From the NCBI GenBank assembly GCA_965116965.1, contig OZ220743.1:2480001-2544000 (forward strand): DNA of 64,000 bases, in the 5' to 3' direction. Source of the stretch: Aldehydirespirator sp965116965 (lineage in GTDB: Bacteria; Actinomycetota; Acidimicrobiia; Acidimicrobiales; Aldehydirespiratoraceae). The notes beneath the pieces were generated by a model, which saw only the letters and a list, made by a program, of their open reading frames with translations, ran no database searches and had not been told where the DNA came from. Within the stretch, counting starts at the first letter, position 1; each line of letters begins with the position of its first letter. The translations under genes and the position numbers were made by a program. Positions 34,156 to 42,349 of the stretch are shown piece by piece.

Positions 34156-34365
34156 CGTGTGAATCACGCTGAGGTACAGGTGTGCCGGCGATCGGGAGAT
34201 GGTCAGCGGGACGCAGTCGCCCACCGGGTTGGTCTCGCTCACCTTGTAGCCGACGACGGCGCGCCCGTGCCGGTCCATGTAGGAGCGCAGGCGGACGCCG
34301 TGGGTGATGGTGCCGTTGAAGAGCTCGTCAGGTCGCCTGCGAACTTCCTGGCCTGGCGCTCCAGG
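34156..34365 (-). pseudogene. 5' fragment of a second copy of the 228-aa gene (see 44238-44924)
   Basis: DNA 34156-34679 is a ~95% copy of 44694-45216. In this copy the larger gene has lost one C after GAAGAGCT (about 34326), shifting the frame, and is cut at 34156, after the segment YLSVIHT. Only ~70 of 228 residues remain. The adjacent 68-aa gene is intact. Confidence 0.75.
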
Positions 34366-34572
34366 TCAGACTGACGAGGGCTCAAAGGAGGACACGACGA
34401 ACCAGGCGCGCCGAGCGATCTCGCTGGAGAAGCTTCCAGCCTTGGCCTGCTCTTGGAGCTCCTCCCAGGTGCATCCTGCCCGGGCGAGGGCGTTGCCGAT
34501 GGCGGCGCGGACGCCCGCGTCGTCTAACACGTCGACCTCGACGTCGGCGTAGCGGTCCTCTGTGCCAGTCAT
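34366..34572 (-). CDS. 68-aa protein, first gene of a duplicated two-gene module
   Basis: A 68-aa acidic protein (DRYADVEVDVLDDAGVRAAI, then GCTWEELQEQAKAGSF, ending SSFEPSSV), 65 of 68 residues identical to 44905-45111. The ARAGCTWEEL segment looks like a short HTH. Its partner gene here is frameshifted and truncated, leaving this member alone. If the module is a toxin-antitoxin pair, the surviving member is the likely antitoxin. The upstream palindrome found at the other copy is mutated here (GTCACACATGAT). Confidence 0.65.
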   Translation of the reverse strand: MTGTEDRYADVEVDVLDDAGVRAAIGNALARAGCTWEELQEQAKAGSFSSEIARRAWFVVSSFEPSSV

Positions 34573-34732
34573 AGCGCCCTCATTCTCGTCCAGCCCGACC
34601 GGACGGCTCGGTCGCGGGTGCTGTTCTCGTCATTGATGCTGTCACACATGATGCTACGAGGGTGCGACACCGACTCCTGCCAGGAAGTGGCTCCAGACGC
34701 GGTGCTTCTGGCTGCGAGGTAGCGTTCCTGTC

Positions 34733-35005
34733 ATGGATGTCACCGAGACGAAGCCGCCGCTCGACGACTACGAGTTGTTGAAGCGGATCACCGTGCGCTC
34801 CGACGTCTTCGGCGGCAAGCCGATCATCCGCGACATGCGCTTCGCGGTCGAACACGTCTTGGGGATGCTGGCCGCAGGCGACAGCGTGGAGACGATCCTC
34901 GACGAGTACGACATTCTGGAGCCCGAGGACATTCAGGCTTGCCTGGTCTACGCATACCGCTCCATCGTCGGCGAAACCGTCCATGATCATATTCTGATCC
35001 ACTAG
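34733..35005 (+). CDS. DUF433 antitoxin
   Basis: A 90-aa protein with the DUF433 (COG2442) signature: ITVRSDVFGGKPIIRDMRFAVEHVL, then LAAGDSVETILDEYDILEPE and DIQACLVYA. DUF433 is a winged-HTH DNA-binding domain. It is paired with the DUF5615 gene that begins 6 nt after its stop; together they form a VapBC-like type II toxin-antitoxin system in which this gene would neutralise the toxin and repress the operon. Confidence 0.9.
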   Translation: MDVTETKPPLDDYELLKRITVRSDVFGGKPIIRDMRFAVEHVLGMLAAGDSVETILDEYDILEPEDIQACLVYAYRSIVGETVHDHILIH

Positions 35006-35010
35006 AACCA

Positions 35011-35385
35011 TTGAAATTCTTGCTCGACGAGTGTGCCGGTTCTGTTGGGCTGCGCCGGATGCTGGTTGGTCTGGGCCACGATGTAAGCGCGGCCTCGGAG
35101 ATTGCGCCTGGGGCCAGCGATGAGGATCTGCTTGCGCTCGCCTACGACGAGCAGCGGGTGCTTGTCACCGACGATCAGGACTTTGGCGAGTTGATGTTTC
35201 GGCGCGGGTTGCCGCATCTCTGCATCATCCGCTTCTTCAAGACGGCACAGGCGGAGAGGGTTGCGGCGATCCACAAGCTGCTCGAGCGCCATTCGAGCGT
35301 CTTGGAGCAAGCGGCGATCGTGGTGGTGCGGGGGCATCTGATCCGGATACGCCTCGCGGATCCTGAGGGCCGAAGCGACGACTAG
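35011..35385 (+). CDS. DUF5615 PIN-like toxin
   Basis: A 124-aa protein from a TTG start 6 nt after the DUF433 gene. MKFLLDECAG (first PIN acidic residue), ASDEDLLALAYDEQRVLVTDDQDFGE (DD and D of the active site) and IIRFF match the Mut7-C/DUF5615 PIN-like family (COG4634). It is expected to be a metal-dependent ribonuclease toxin. All acidic residues seem present, so the pair is probably functional. It lies just upstream of the first phosphatase-DinG cassette. Confidence 0.9.
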   Translation: MKFLLDECAGSVGLRRMLVGLGHDVSAASEIAPGASDEDLLALAYDEQRVLVTDDQDFGELMFRRGLPHLCIIRFFKTAQAERVAAIHKLLERHSSVLEQAAIVVVRGHLIRIRLADPEGRSDD

Positions 35386-35413
35386 GTTGCCGGAAGTCGA
35401 GGAGGCTTAGCTC

Positions 35414-35965
35414 GTGAGCGCTGCCGGCCGGCCTGGTCGTCCTATTCCGAACAGCTACTGGGTTTGGGAGGGGCGGTTCGCGGCGGGGGAGTATCCGGGG
35501 GCGTTGAACCCGCGGGACGCGGCGGCCAAGGTGCAAACGCTGATCGAGGCCGGCGTCGACTGCTTCATCGACCTGACGCAGCGGCGCGACGGGCTGGCCC
35601 CCTACGAGCAGGTCGCCCACGAGCAGGCGCGGGCTCTCGGCCGGTCGGTGCGGCGCGAGAGCCATCCGATCATGGACATGTCGGTGCCGCGCCAGGCCGC
35701 GGAGATGGCGGCCATCCTCGACGCCATCGACGACGCCCTCGGCGAGGGTCGCACGGTGTATGTGCACTGCTGGGGCGGGATCGGCCGCACCGGGACGGTG
35801 GTCGGCTGCTGGCTGGTCCGCCACGGGCTCACCGGCCAGGGGGCCCTCGATCAGATCGCGGTGTGGTGGCAGCACGTGGAGAAGAGCTGGCTCCACACCG
35901 AGTCGCCCCAGACTCCCCGCCAGCGGGCCTTCGTGCGGGGGTGGCCTGAGCCCCGCCACCGCTAG
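35414..35965 (+). CDS. Dual-specificity/tyrosine-type protein phosphatase, copy 1
   Basis: A 183-aa phosphatase. The active-site loop HCWGGIGRTG (residues 118-127) is the CX5R(S/T) signature with Cys119 and Arg125; PIMDMS (~86-90) carries the likely general acid Asp. The size fits small DSP/PTP enzymes with no extra domain. It lies 36 nt upstream of the DinG-like helicase gene and the two recur together at 39548-42055, so they form a cassette. The substrate could be phosphoprotein, nucleotide or RNA 5'-phosphate. Why it is tied to a helicase is not known to me. Roughly 93% identical to copy 2. Confidence 0.88.
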   Translation: MSAAGRPGRPIPNSYWVWEGRFAAGEYPGALNPRDAAAKVQTLIEAGVDCFIDLTQRRDGLAPYEQVAHEQARALGRSVRRESHPIMDMSVPRQAAEMAAILDAIDDALGEGRTVYVHCWGGIGRTGTVVGCWLVRHGLTGQGALDQIAVWWQHVEKSWLHTESPQTPRQRAFVRGWPEPRHR

Positions 35966-36001
35966 CCGGCCTCGCAGCACCCGAGCGCACCGGTACTGTC
36001 G

Positions 36002-37921
36002 GTGGCTGTGGACGCACCGCAGGAAGCTGTCGAAGCGCTTCATGGGGTCGTCTCGGCGATGCCGGGTGGCGGCGAGAGCCGGCCCGGCCAATTCGAGATG
36101 TGCGAGGCGGTGGCGTCGGCCCTTGACCACGGCCGGCATCTGGTGGTGGCGGCCGGCACCGGCACCGGCAAGTCGATGGCCTACCTCGCGCCGCTGGCGG
36201 CGGGCGGGAAGAAGGCGGTCGTGGCCACCGCCACCAAGGCCCTCCAGGACCAGCTCGTGGACAAGGATCTTCCCCTCCTTGCCGAGGCGCTGGGCGTGCC
36301 GCTCAAGTTCGGCGTGCTGAAGGGCAGGTCGAACTACGTCTGCCGCAAGAAGCTCGCCGACTGGGCCGCGGTGGCCGGCAGCGGGCAGCAGCAGTTGATC
36401 GCCGCGGACTCCGCCGCCGAGTCTGGGCGCGTCCGCGAGGAGATCACACAGCTGGCGGCCTGGGCCGATGTGACCGCCGACGGCGACCGGGCCGGCCTCG
36501 ACTTCGAGCCGTCGGTGCGGGCCTGGGAGGCGGTCAGCGTGTCCGGGCGGGAGTGCCCGGGCGCGGCGAACTGCCCGTCGGGGCCGGAGTGCTTCGCCGA
36601 GCAGGCCCGCGACAGGGCTGCTGAGGCGGATGTGCTGGTGGTGAACCACCACCTCTACTGCTTGCACATGTTCACGGAGGCGGAGATCCTGCCGCCCCAC
36701 GATGCGGTCGTGTTCGACGAGGCCCACACTCTCGAGGACGTCGCAGCCGGAGCCGCCGGGGTGTCGATCACCGGAGGCCGGTTCGGGCACGCGGCCCGGG
36801 CGGTGAGAGCCGCGGTGGCGGGCTCGGCGACGGCCGACCGCGTGAGGGATGCCGGTGACATTCTGCGGGACGCTCTCGACCCCCACCGCGACACGCTGCT
36901 GACGTCTGTTCCCGACGACCTGGTCGAGTCGGTCGCCCTGTGCCGGGGACGGCTCGACGCGGCCGGCGCCGAGGTCCGCGAGGCGCAAGGCGACGAGACG
37001 CGGCGGAGAATGGCCCGGCGGCTCCTCGACGCCCTCACCGAGGACCTCGCCCGAGCGTCCGATCCGGACACCGAGGACGCTGTCTGGGTGGAGGGCTCCA
37101 CCTGGAACCCGGTCTGGCGGACCGCTCCCGTCGATGTCGGCCCGATGCTGGAGGAGCGGCTGTGGGCGCGCACTCCGGCGGTGCTCACCAGCGCGACCGT
37201 CCCCGTCAACCTGGCCGGAAGGCTCGGGCTGCCCGACGACGGCCACGACAGCCTCGATGTGGGCAGTCCGTTCGACTACCGCAGCCTCGGCCTGCTCTAT
37301 TGCGCGAAGCGTCTGCCCGGCCCCAAGGATCCCGGATGGGCGCAGGCCGTGCAGCAGGAGATCGCCCGGATGGCTGTCGCAGCCGGAGGGCGCACTCTGG
37401 CGCTGTTCACCAGCTACGGGGCCATGAGCGGCGCCGCCGAGGCTGTGCGGGCGACGACGGGGCTGCGGATCTACTGCCAGGGGGACCTGCCCAACCGCGA
37501 GCTGATCGCCCGGTTCGCCGCGGAGGAGGAGAGCTGCCTGTTCGCCACGATGACGATGTGGCAGGGCGTGGACGTGCCTGGCCGGTCGCTGTCGCTGGTG
37601 GTGGTGGACCGCATTCCGTTCCCGCGGCCCGACGAGCCGCTGATGGTCGCCCGTCGCAAGCGGCTCGGGCCGCAGGCGTTCCGCGGGATCGACGTCCCCC
37701 GCGCGGCCACGCTGCTGGCCCAGGGCGCGGGGAGGCTCATCCGATCCGCGCAGGACCGCGGCGTCGTGGCGGTGCTCGACTCGCGGCTGGCGACGGCCCG
37801 GTACCGCCAGAACCTCCTGCGAGGCCTCCCACCGCTGCGCCGCACCATCGACCTAGCCGAGGTCGAGGCGTTCCTCAACGACATCCGCCACTCCGCCGAA
37901 GCCCCCCGCCCGCCACGGTGA
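36002..37921 (+). CDS. DinG/XPD-like Fe-S DNA helicase, copy 1
   Basis: A 639-aa SF2 helicase: Walker A AGTGTGKS (51-58), motif Ia region ATATKALQDQL, four cysteines at 114, 185, 191 and 197 spaced for the 4Fe-4S cluster of XPD/DinG enzymes, DEAH box at 239-242, then LTSATV (motif III), LFTSYGAM (IV), ATMTMWQGVDVPG (V) and QGAGRLIRS (VI). All motifs are intact. It would unwind DNA 5'-3' at forks, R-loops or damage. Start is GTG at 36002; GTG two codons later is equally good. It is coupled with the phosphatase gene. Hairpins at 37963-37990 and 38054-38074 follow. Confidence 0.93.
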   Translation: MAVDAPQEAVEALHGVVSAMPGGGESRPGQFEMCEAVASALDHGRHLVVAAGTGTGKSMAYLAPLAAGGKKAVVATATKALQDQLVDKDLPLLAEALGVPLKFGVLKGRSNYVCRKKLADWAAVAGSGQQQLIAADSAAESGRVREEITQLAAWADVTADGDRAGLDFEPSVRAWEAVSVSGRECPGAANCPSGPECFAEQARDRAAEADVLVVNHHLYCLHMFTEAEILPPHDAVVFDEAHTLEDVAAGAAGVSITGGRFGHAARAVRAAVAGSATADRVRDAGDILRDALDPHRDTLLTSVPDDLVESVALCRGRLDAAGAEVREAQGDETRRRMARRLLDALTEDLARASDPDTEDAVWVEGSTWNPVWRTAPVDVGPMLEERLWARTPAVLTSATVPVNLAGRLGLPDDGHDSLDVGSPFDYRSLGLLYCAKRLPGPKDPGWAQAVQQEIARMAVAAGGRTLALFTSYGAMSGAAEAVRATTGLRIYCQGDLPNRELIARFAAEEESCLFATMTMWQGVDVPGRSLSLVVVDRIPFPRPDEPLMVARRKRLGPQAFRGIDVPRAATLLAQGAGRLIRSAQDRGVVAVLDSRLATARYRQNLLRGLPPLRRTIDLAEVEAFLNDIRHSAEAPRPPR

Positions 37922-37962
37922 AGCGCTAGCAGTTCGTCTGAAGCCCGCCCGGGAAGAGAAAG

Positions 37963-37990
37963 ACCCGGCACCTCCGAGGAGGCACCGGGT
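37963..37990 (+). terminator. Hairpin after helicase copy 1
   Basis: ACCCGG..CCTCC (37963-37975) pairs with GGAGG..CCGGGT (37978-37990), with a CA/CA internal mismatch. It lies 42 nt after the stop codon. Confidence 0.55.
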
Positions 37991-38053
37991 GGGTGAACGC
38001 ATGCTACCTGGCGCGACTCGGCGAAGCGAACGTGCGCTTCTATCTCGTTTCCT

Positions 38054-38074
38054 ACCGTTCAGGAATGGAACGGT
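38054..38074. terminator. 7-bp hairpin between convergent genes
   Basis: ACCGTTC (38054-38060) and GAACGGT (38068-38074) with a 7-nt loop, followed by TGTTTCATT. It could serve both the helicase and the opposing 103-aa gene. Confidence 0.5.
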
Positions 38075-38119
38075 TGTTTCATTAATGAGCGATGTTGGTT
38101 ATGAGAGAGGGTGCTTGGC

Positions 38120-38431
38120 TCAGAGGCCAAGCCCCTCGTACCCGCGGTCCCTAGTGGGTTCACCCAAGCCTTCGACGTGGCTGTAACGCAGCTTGGCCTC
38201 GTGTCTGGAGGTGCCAAGGATCAGGCCGATGCGAGACCACGAGGTTCCGGCCTCTAGCGCTGCTGCAACAGCCCCGGTGACTTCTTGCTCGCTTCTGTCC
38301 CTCTCTCGCACCGCTCGGGCTAAGAGGTACTCAGTGACCGGGACCTCCGTGGCCTCGGCTGGGTCGAAGTCTTCTAAGCGATCCGCGAGTTGGTCCGCGT
38401 GCTTGGCGATCTGCTCGCGTGTCCACTTCAT
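38120..38431 (-). CDS. Small HTH-like protein, antitoxin-like, unknown
   Basis: A protein of 103 aa from ATG at 38431. The C-terminal half has ALEAGTSWSRIGLILGTSRHEAKLRY, a helix-turn-helix of the type seen in small actinobacterial antitoxins; the N-terminal half is an acidic helix (QLADRLEDFDPAEA). The ATG overlaps by 4 nt (ATGA) the stop of an upstream frame (38428 to ~38605) that reads FDQPGAFNDPSAILNVQIAA and ends FQEWRP. That frame lacks an obvious start and enters the 233-bp repeat. The pair looks like a toxin-antitoxin arrangement whose first gene is rearranged. Confidence 0.55.
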   Translation of the reverse strand: MKWTREQIAKHADQLADRLEDFDPAEATEVPVTEYLLARAVRERDRSEQEVTGAVAAALEAGTSWSRIGLILGTSRHEAKLRYSHVEGLGEPTRDRGYEGLGL

Positions 38432-38528
38432 GGCCGCCACTCCTGGAATCGCCGCCGCGCCGGCATGGCATGAACAATAACCTCGATCAGCTCATCCTCA
38501 TCGACTAGGGCCTCAAGAGCTGCGATTT

Positions 38529-38761
38529 GGACATTGAGGATGGCAGATGGATCGTTGAATGCTCCGGGTTGATCGAAGAGTTCGTGAGATGCATAATGAG
38601 AGAGTCTCGCAGTGCTGTTCTGTGAGGAAGTCGCAAGCCCCGGAGGGCCAGTCCGAGGATCCTGTTGGGTCGACTAGGACGGGAGCCGGGGCTTACGCAT
38701 GTACTGGTCGCTCAACTCACGTAGCAGACATCTGTCACGGTGAGCGTGTTCTGCAAGAGGC
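38529..38761. repeat. 233-bp direct repeat, copy A, with internal hairpin
   Basis: About 98% identical to 43847-44078. It contains AAGCCCCGG (38635-38643) and CCGGGGCTT (38686-38694), a perfect 9-bp stem enclosing GTCC/GGAC and the palindrome AGGATCCT. The last ~50 bases are the 3' end of the gene at 38712-39317. Confidence 0.85.
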
Positions 38762-39317
38762 TGAAGCCTGCCGATTGCCCGTCAGTGAGATGCTCTCGGA
38801 CGACGCCAGCCATGGCGTCGGGGTACCACAGCAGGGGTTCGGCCTTGGTACGCCAGTCGTAGCTGAAGGTGGGAGCTGGCAGCTCGCGCAAACAGTTGAG
38901 GATCGTCGAGCGGTCGCGTCCGTCCTCACGTGGACCGCGTGATTCGATGACGACATGACCGACACCCTCGTTGGCTAGTTCGGCAGCGAGTTCGGTCAGG
39001 AGAGTGGCGCGGGTTGCGGTCTGCGCGTTACGCCCTGCGCGTCGAGCGAGGATCTTGGTTGCGATTGCGTGCTTCTCTATGAGATTGACCGCCGCGTTGC
39101 GGGTTGTCGGCCCCTCCGTGTGCCAGTGGAAGGGTCGGATCCGATGAGCAGTCAGGGTCTGGATGTCTTGGTGCGCCGCACGGGAGTCGCTGAAGATGAC
39201 GGCTGCGAGCACGTACGTCACGCCGCCTCGAAGCTCGGCTACGGTCTCGTCGACGGCCGCGACGAGGCCTTCGGGGATCGGTTGGCCGTCGGCAGGCAAC
39301 GGGTTGTTCATGGTCAT
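38712..39317 (-). CDS. Hypothetical protein, 201 aa (DUF3800-like pattern)
   Basis: From ATG at 39317 (GGAG 4 nt upstream); a longer frame upstream is Arg/Pro-rich and unlikely. VAAVDETVAEL, then YVLAAVIFSDS and FHWHTEGPTTR recall RNase H-like DUF3800 proteins, which start with an Asp-Glu strand and continue with a second strand and His. Later VGHVVIESRGP supplies another acidic strand. The match is weak. Its 3' end lies in the 233-bp repeat, and copy B of the repeat carries only that end, so a second copy of the gene once existed. Confidence 0.55.
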   Translation of the reverse strand: MTMNNPLPADGQPIPEGLVAAVDETVAELRGGVTYVLAAVIFSDSRAAHQDIQTLTAHRIRPFHWHTEGPTTRNAAVNLIEKHAIATKILARRAGRNAQTATRATLLTELAAELANEGVGHVVIESRGPREDGRDRSTILNCLRELPAPTFSYDWRTKAEPLLWYPDAMAGVVREHLTDGQSAGFSLLQNTLTVTDVCYVS

Positions 39318-39547
39318 CGTCTCCGCTGGGACCTGCCTCGCGGGCCGAAAGGCTCCTGGAGCGAGTAGAGGTTGTAGACCCAAGCCGCCCACTGGCCGAG
39401 AGTGACGTCAGCGTGAGTTGATCCTGTCAGGGAGTGATGTTTCAACCTCTAGGGCGACGAAGCGTAACGGAACGTCGATGCGAACGCGGATGGCGGAATC
39501 CGCCTCGTGCTTGATGAGGGGGGCGGAGGTCCGGCAGGCTTGATTCA

Positions 39548-40099
39548 ATGAGCGCAGCGGCCCGTCCTGATCGTCCTATTCCGAACAGCGATTGGGTTCG
39601 GGAGGGGCGGTTCGCGGCGGGGGAGTATCCCGGGGCGCTGGACCCGCGGGACGCGGCAGCCAAGGTGCGGGCGCTGATCGAGGCCGGCGTCGACTGCTTC
39701 ATCGACTTGACGCAGCGGCGCGACGGGCTGGCGCCGTACGAGCAGGTCGCGCACGAGCAGGCGCGGGCTCTGGGCCGGTCGGTGCGGCGGGAGAGCCATC
39801 CGATCATGGACATGTCGGTGCCGCGCCGGGCCGCGGAGATGGCGGCCATCCTCGACGCCGTCGACGACGCCCTCGGTGAGGGTCGCACGGTGTATGTGCA
39901 CTGCTGGGGCGGGATCGGCCGCACCGGGACGGTGGTCGGCTGCTGGCTGGTCCGCCACGGGCTCACCGGCCCGGGGGCCCTCGACCAGATCGCCGATTGG
40001 TGGCAGCACGTGGAGAAGAGCTGGCTCCACACCGAGTCGCCCCAGACCCGCCACCAGCGGGACTTCGTGCGGCGCTGGGCCGAGCCCCACCGCCACTAG
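39548..40099 (+). CDS. Dual-specificity/tyrosine-type protein phosphatase, copy 2
   Basis: A 183-aa second copy with the same HCWGGIGRTG catalytic loop and Asp general acid. It differs from copy 1 at about a dozen residues, mostly near the N-terminus (for example SDWVREG for SYWVWEG) and the last 15 residues. The active site is unchanged, so both copies are probably functional. The helicase gene follows with the same 36-nt gap as in copy 1. Confidence 0.88.
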   Translation: MSAAARPDRPIPNSDWVREGRFAAGEYPGALDPRDAAAKVRALIEAGVDCFIDLTQRRDGLAPYEQVAHEQARALGRSVRRESHPIMDMSVPRRAAEMAAILDAVDDALGEGRTVYVHCWGGIGRTGTVVGCWLVRHGLTGPGALDQIADWWQHVEKSWLHTESPQTRHQRDFVRRWAEPHRH

Positions 40100-40135
40100 C
40101 CGGCCTCGCAGCACCCGAGCGCACCGGTACCGTCG

Positions 40136-42055
40136 GTGGCCGTGGACTCACCGCAGGAAGCCGTCGAAGCGCTTCATGGGGTCGTCTCGGCGATGCCGGG
40201 TGGCGGCGAGAGCCGGCCCGGCCAGTTCGAGATGTGCGAGGCGGTGGCGTCGGCCCTGGACCACGGCCGGCATCTGGTGGTGGCGGCCGGCACCGGCACC
40301 GGCAAGTCGATGGCCTACCTGGCGCCGCTGGCGGCCGGCGGGAGGAAGGCTGTGGTGGCCACCGCCACCAAGGCCCTCCAGGACCAGCTCGTGGACAAGG
40401 ACCTTCCCCTCCTCGCCGAGGCGCTGGGCATGCCGCTCAAGTTCGGCGTGCTGAAGGGCAGGTCGAACTACGTCTGCCGCAAGAAGCTCGCCGATCTGGC
40501 CGCGGTGGCCGGCAGCGGGCAGCAGCAGTTGATCGCCGCGGACTCCGCCGCCGAGGCCGGGCGCATCCGCAAGGAGATCGCACGGTTGGCGGCCTGGGCC
40601 GATGCGACCGCCGACGGCGACCGGGCGGGACTCGACTTCGAGCCGTCGGTGCGGGCCTGGGAGGCGGTGAGCGTGTCGGGGCGGGAGTGCCCGGGCGCGG
40701 CGAACTGCCCGTCGGGGCCGGAGTGCTTCGCCGAGCAGGCCCGCGACCGGGCTGCTGAGGCGGATGTGCTGGTGGTGAACCACCACCTCTACTGCCTGCA
40801 TGTGTTCACCGAGGCGGAGATCCTGCCGCCCCACGATGCGGCGGTGTTCGACGAGGCCCACACCCTCGAGGACATCGCCGCCGGAGCGGCCGGGGTGTCG
40901 ATCACCGGAGGCCGGTTCAGGCACGCGGCCCGGGCGGTGCGGGCCGCGGTGGCGGGCTCGGCGACAGCCGACCGTGTGGCGGAGGCCGGCGACATTCTGC
41001 GCGACGCTCTCGAACCCCACCGCGACACGCTGCTGACGTCCGTTCCCGACGACCTGACCGAGACGGTCGCCCTGTGCCGGGGACGGCTCGGCGCGGCCGG
41101 CGCCGAGGTCCGTGAGGCGGACGGAGACGAGACGCGGCGCAGGATGGCCCGGCGGCTCCTCGACGCCCTCACCGAGGATCTCGCCCGAGCGTCCGACCCC
41201 GACACCGAGGACGCGGTCTGGGTGGAGGGCTCCGGGAGGAATCCGACCTGGCGGACCGCCCCCGTCGATGTCGGCCCGCTGCTGCAGGAGCGGCTGTGGG
41301 CCCGCACTGCGGCGGTGCTGACCAGCGCGACCGTCCCCGTCAACCTTGCCGGCAGGCTCGGGCTGCCCGGCGACGGCCACGACGGCCTCGACGTGGGCAG
41401 TCCCTTCGACTACCGCAGCCTCGGCCTGCTCTATTGCGCGAAGCATCTGCCCGGCCCCAAGGATCCCGGTTGGGCGCGGGCCGTGCAGCAGGAGATCGCC
41501 CGGATGGCGGTCGCAGCCGGAGGGCGCACGCTGGCGCTGTTCACCAGCTACGGGGCCATGAGGGGCGCGGCCGAGGCTGTGCGGGAGGCGACGGGGCTGC
41601 GGATCTACTGCCAGGGCGACCTGCCCAACCGCGAGCTGATCGCCCGGTTCGCGGCGGAGGAGGAGAGCTGCCTGTTCGCCACGATGACCATGTGGCAGGG
41701 CGTGGACGTGCCCGGCCGGTCGCTGTCGCTGGTGGTGGTGGACCGCATCCCGTTCCCGCGGCCCGACGAGCCGCTGATGGTGGCCCGCCGCAACCGGCTC
41801 GGGCCCCGCTGGTTCCGTGAGATCGACGTTCCCCGAGCGGCCACGCTGCTGGCCCAGGGCGCGGGGAGGCTGATCCGCTCCGCGCAGGACCGGGGCGTGG
41901 TGGCGGTGCTCGACTCGCGGCTGGCGACCGCCCGGTACCGCCAGGACCTCCTGCGAGGCCTCCCACCGCTGCGCCGCACCATCGACCTAGCCGAGGTCGA
42001 GGCGTTCCTCACCGACATCCGCCACTCCGCCGAAGCCCCCGGTGTGCCACGGTGA
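40136..42055 (+). CDS. DinG/XPD-like Fe-S DNA helicase, copy 2
   Basis: A 639-aa protein of the same length as copy 1 with about 25 substitutions. Walker A, the four Fe-S cysteines, DEAH and motifs III-VI are all preserved. Substitutions are scattered (GRIRKEIARL for GRVREEITQL, PGDGHDGLD for PDDGHDSLD), consistent with selection on function rather than decay. It ends 55 bp before the promoter of the PIN toxin-antitoxin pair. A hairpin like that after copy 1 was not found. Confidence 0.93.
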   Translation: MAVDSPQEAVEALHGVVSAMPGGGESRPGQFEMCEAVASALDHGRHLVVAAGTGTGKSMAYLAPLAAGGRKAVVATATKALQDQLVDKDLPLLAEALGMPLKFGVLKGRSNYVCRKKLADLAAVAGSGQQQLIAADSAAEAGRIRKEIARLAAWADATADGDRAGLDFEPSVRAWEAVSVSGRECPGAANCPSGPECFAEQARDRAAEADVLVVNHHLYCLHVFTEAEILPPHDAAVFDEAHTLEDIAAGAAGVSITGGRFRHAARAVRAAVAGSATADRVAEAGDILRDALEPHRDTLLTSVPDDLTETVALCRGRLGAAGAEVREADGDETRRRMARRLLDALTEDLARASDPDTEDAVWVEGSGRNPTWRTAPVDVGPLLQERLWARTAAVLTSATVPVNLAGRLGLPGDGHDGLDVGSPFDYRSLGLLYCAKHLPGPKDPGWARAVQQEIARMAVAAGGRTLALFTSYGAMRGAAEAVREATGLRIYCQGDLPNRELIARFAAEEESCLFATMTMWQGVDVPGRSLSLVVVDRIPFPRPDEPLMVARRNRLGPRWFREIDVPRAATLLAQGAGRLIRSAQDRGVVAVLDSRLATARYRQDLLRGLPPLRRTIDLAEVEAFLTDIRHSAEAPGVPR

Positions 42056-42110
42056 AGCGGCTGCAGTTCATCGACACAGATGAGTCGGCTGGACGACGCC
42101 GCCAGGAGGG

Positions 42111-42138
42111 TTGACGTTTTCGATCTATGTTGTATTAT
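42111..42138 (+). promoter_or_regulatory. Leaderless promoter of the PIN toxin-antitoxin pair
   Basis: TTGACG (42111-42116) and TATTAT (42133-42138) with a 16-nt spacer; GTG begins 7 nt after the -10 box, so transcription should start at or next to the start codon. The same layout is kept at 48718-48745. Confidence 0.7.
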
Positions 42139-42145
42139 CTCATGC

Positions 42146-42349
42146 GTGACGGCAGTTGACGAGACTCGAAGCGGCCGGAGCGCTCGCGGCGCTGACTCGA
42201 AACGCCGCCGTGAGCTTCTGCGCGAGACGGACCGCTATCTGGCCGAGCTGATCGAGAAGGTCGGCGAGCCGTCGCCGGAGGTGGTGGCTGAGGCCGAGGC
42301 CTGGGCCGACCGCATCGAGCGCCACCTCAAGAAGGCCCCCAACGCCTGA
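42146..42349 (+). CDS. Antitoxin of a PIN-domain toxin-antitoxin pair, copy 1
   Basis: A 67-aa antitoxin starting with GTG at 42146; copy 2 begins with ATG at the same place, which fixes the start. It is mostly helical and charged (SKRRRELLRETDRYLAELIE, then VVAEAEAWADRIERHLKK). The PIN gene start overlaps its stop by 1 nt. No RHH or AbrB motif is evident, so it belongs to a less typical antitoxin class. About 85% identical to copy 2. Confidence 0.78.
   Translation: MTAVDETRSGRSARGADSKRRRELLRETDRYLAELIEKVGEPSPEVVAEAEAWADRIERHLKKAPNA

Larger units (their letters stand above)
35414..37921 (+). repeat. Phosphatase-helicase cassette, copy 1 of a 2.5-kb direct repeat
   Basis: Both genes and their spacer recur at 39548-42055. 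The start and end of each gene are offset by exactly 4134 bp, so there is no net indel over 2.5 kb. Divergence is by substitutions only, about 5% by eye. Confidence 0.9.
39548..42055 (+). repeat. Phosphatase-helicase cassette, copy 2 of a 2.5-kb direct repeat
   Basis: The counterpart of 35414-37921 at a constant 4134-bp offset. Between the copies lie only a 103-aa gene, the 233-bp repeat and the 201-aa gene. Confidence 0.9.

Noticed and set aside
35237..37246. 669-codon minus-strand frame across the first phosphatase-helicase cassette
   Set aside because: Antisense of conserved genes; the same frame occurs in copy 2 only because the DNA is duplicated.
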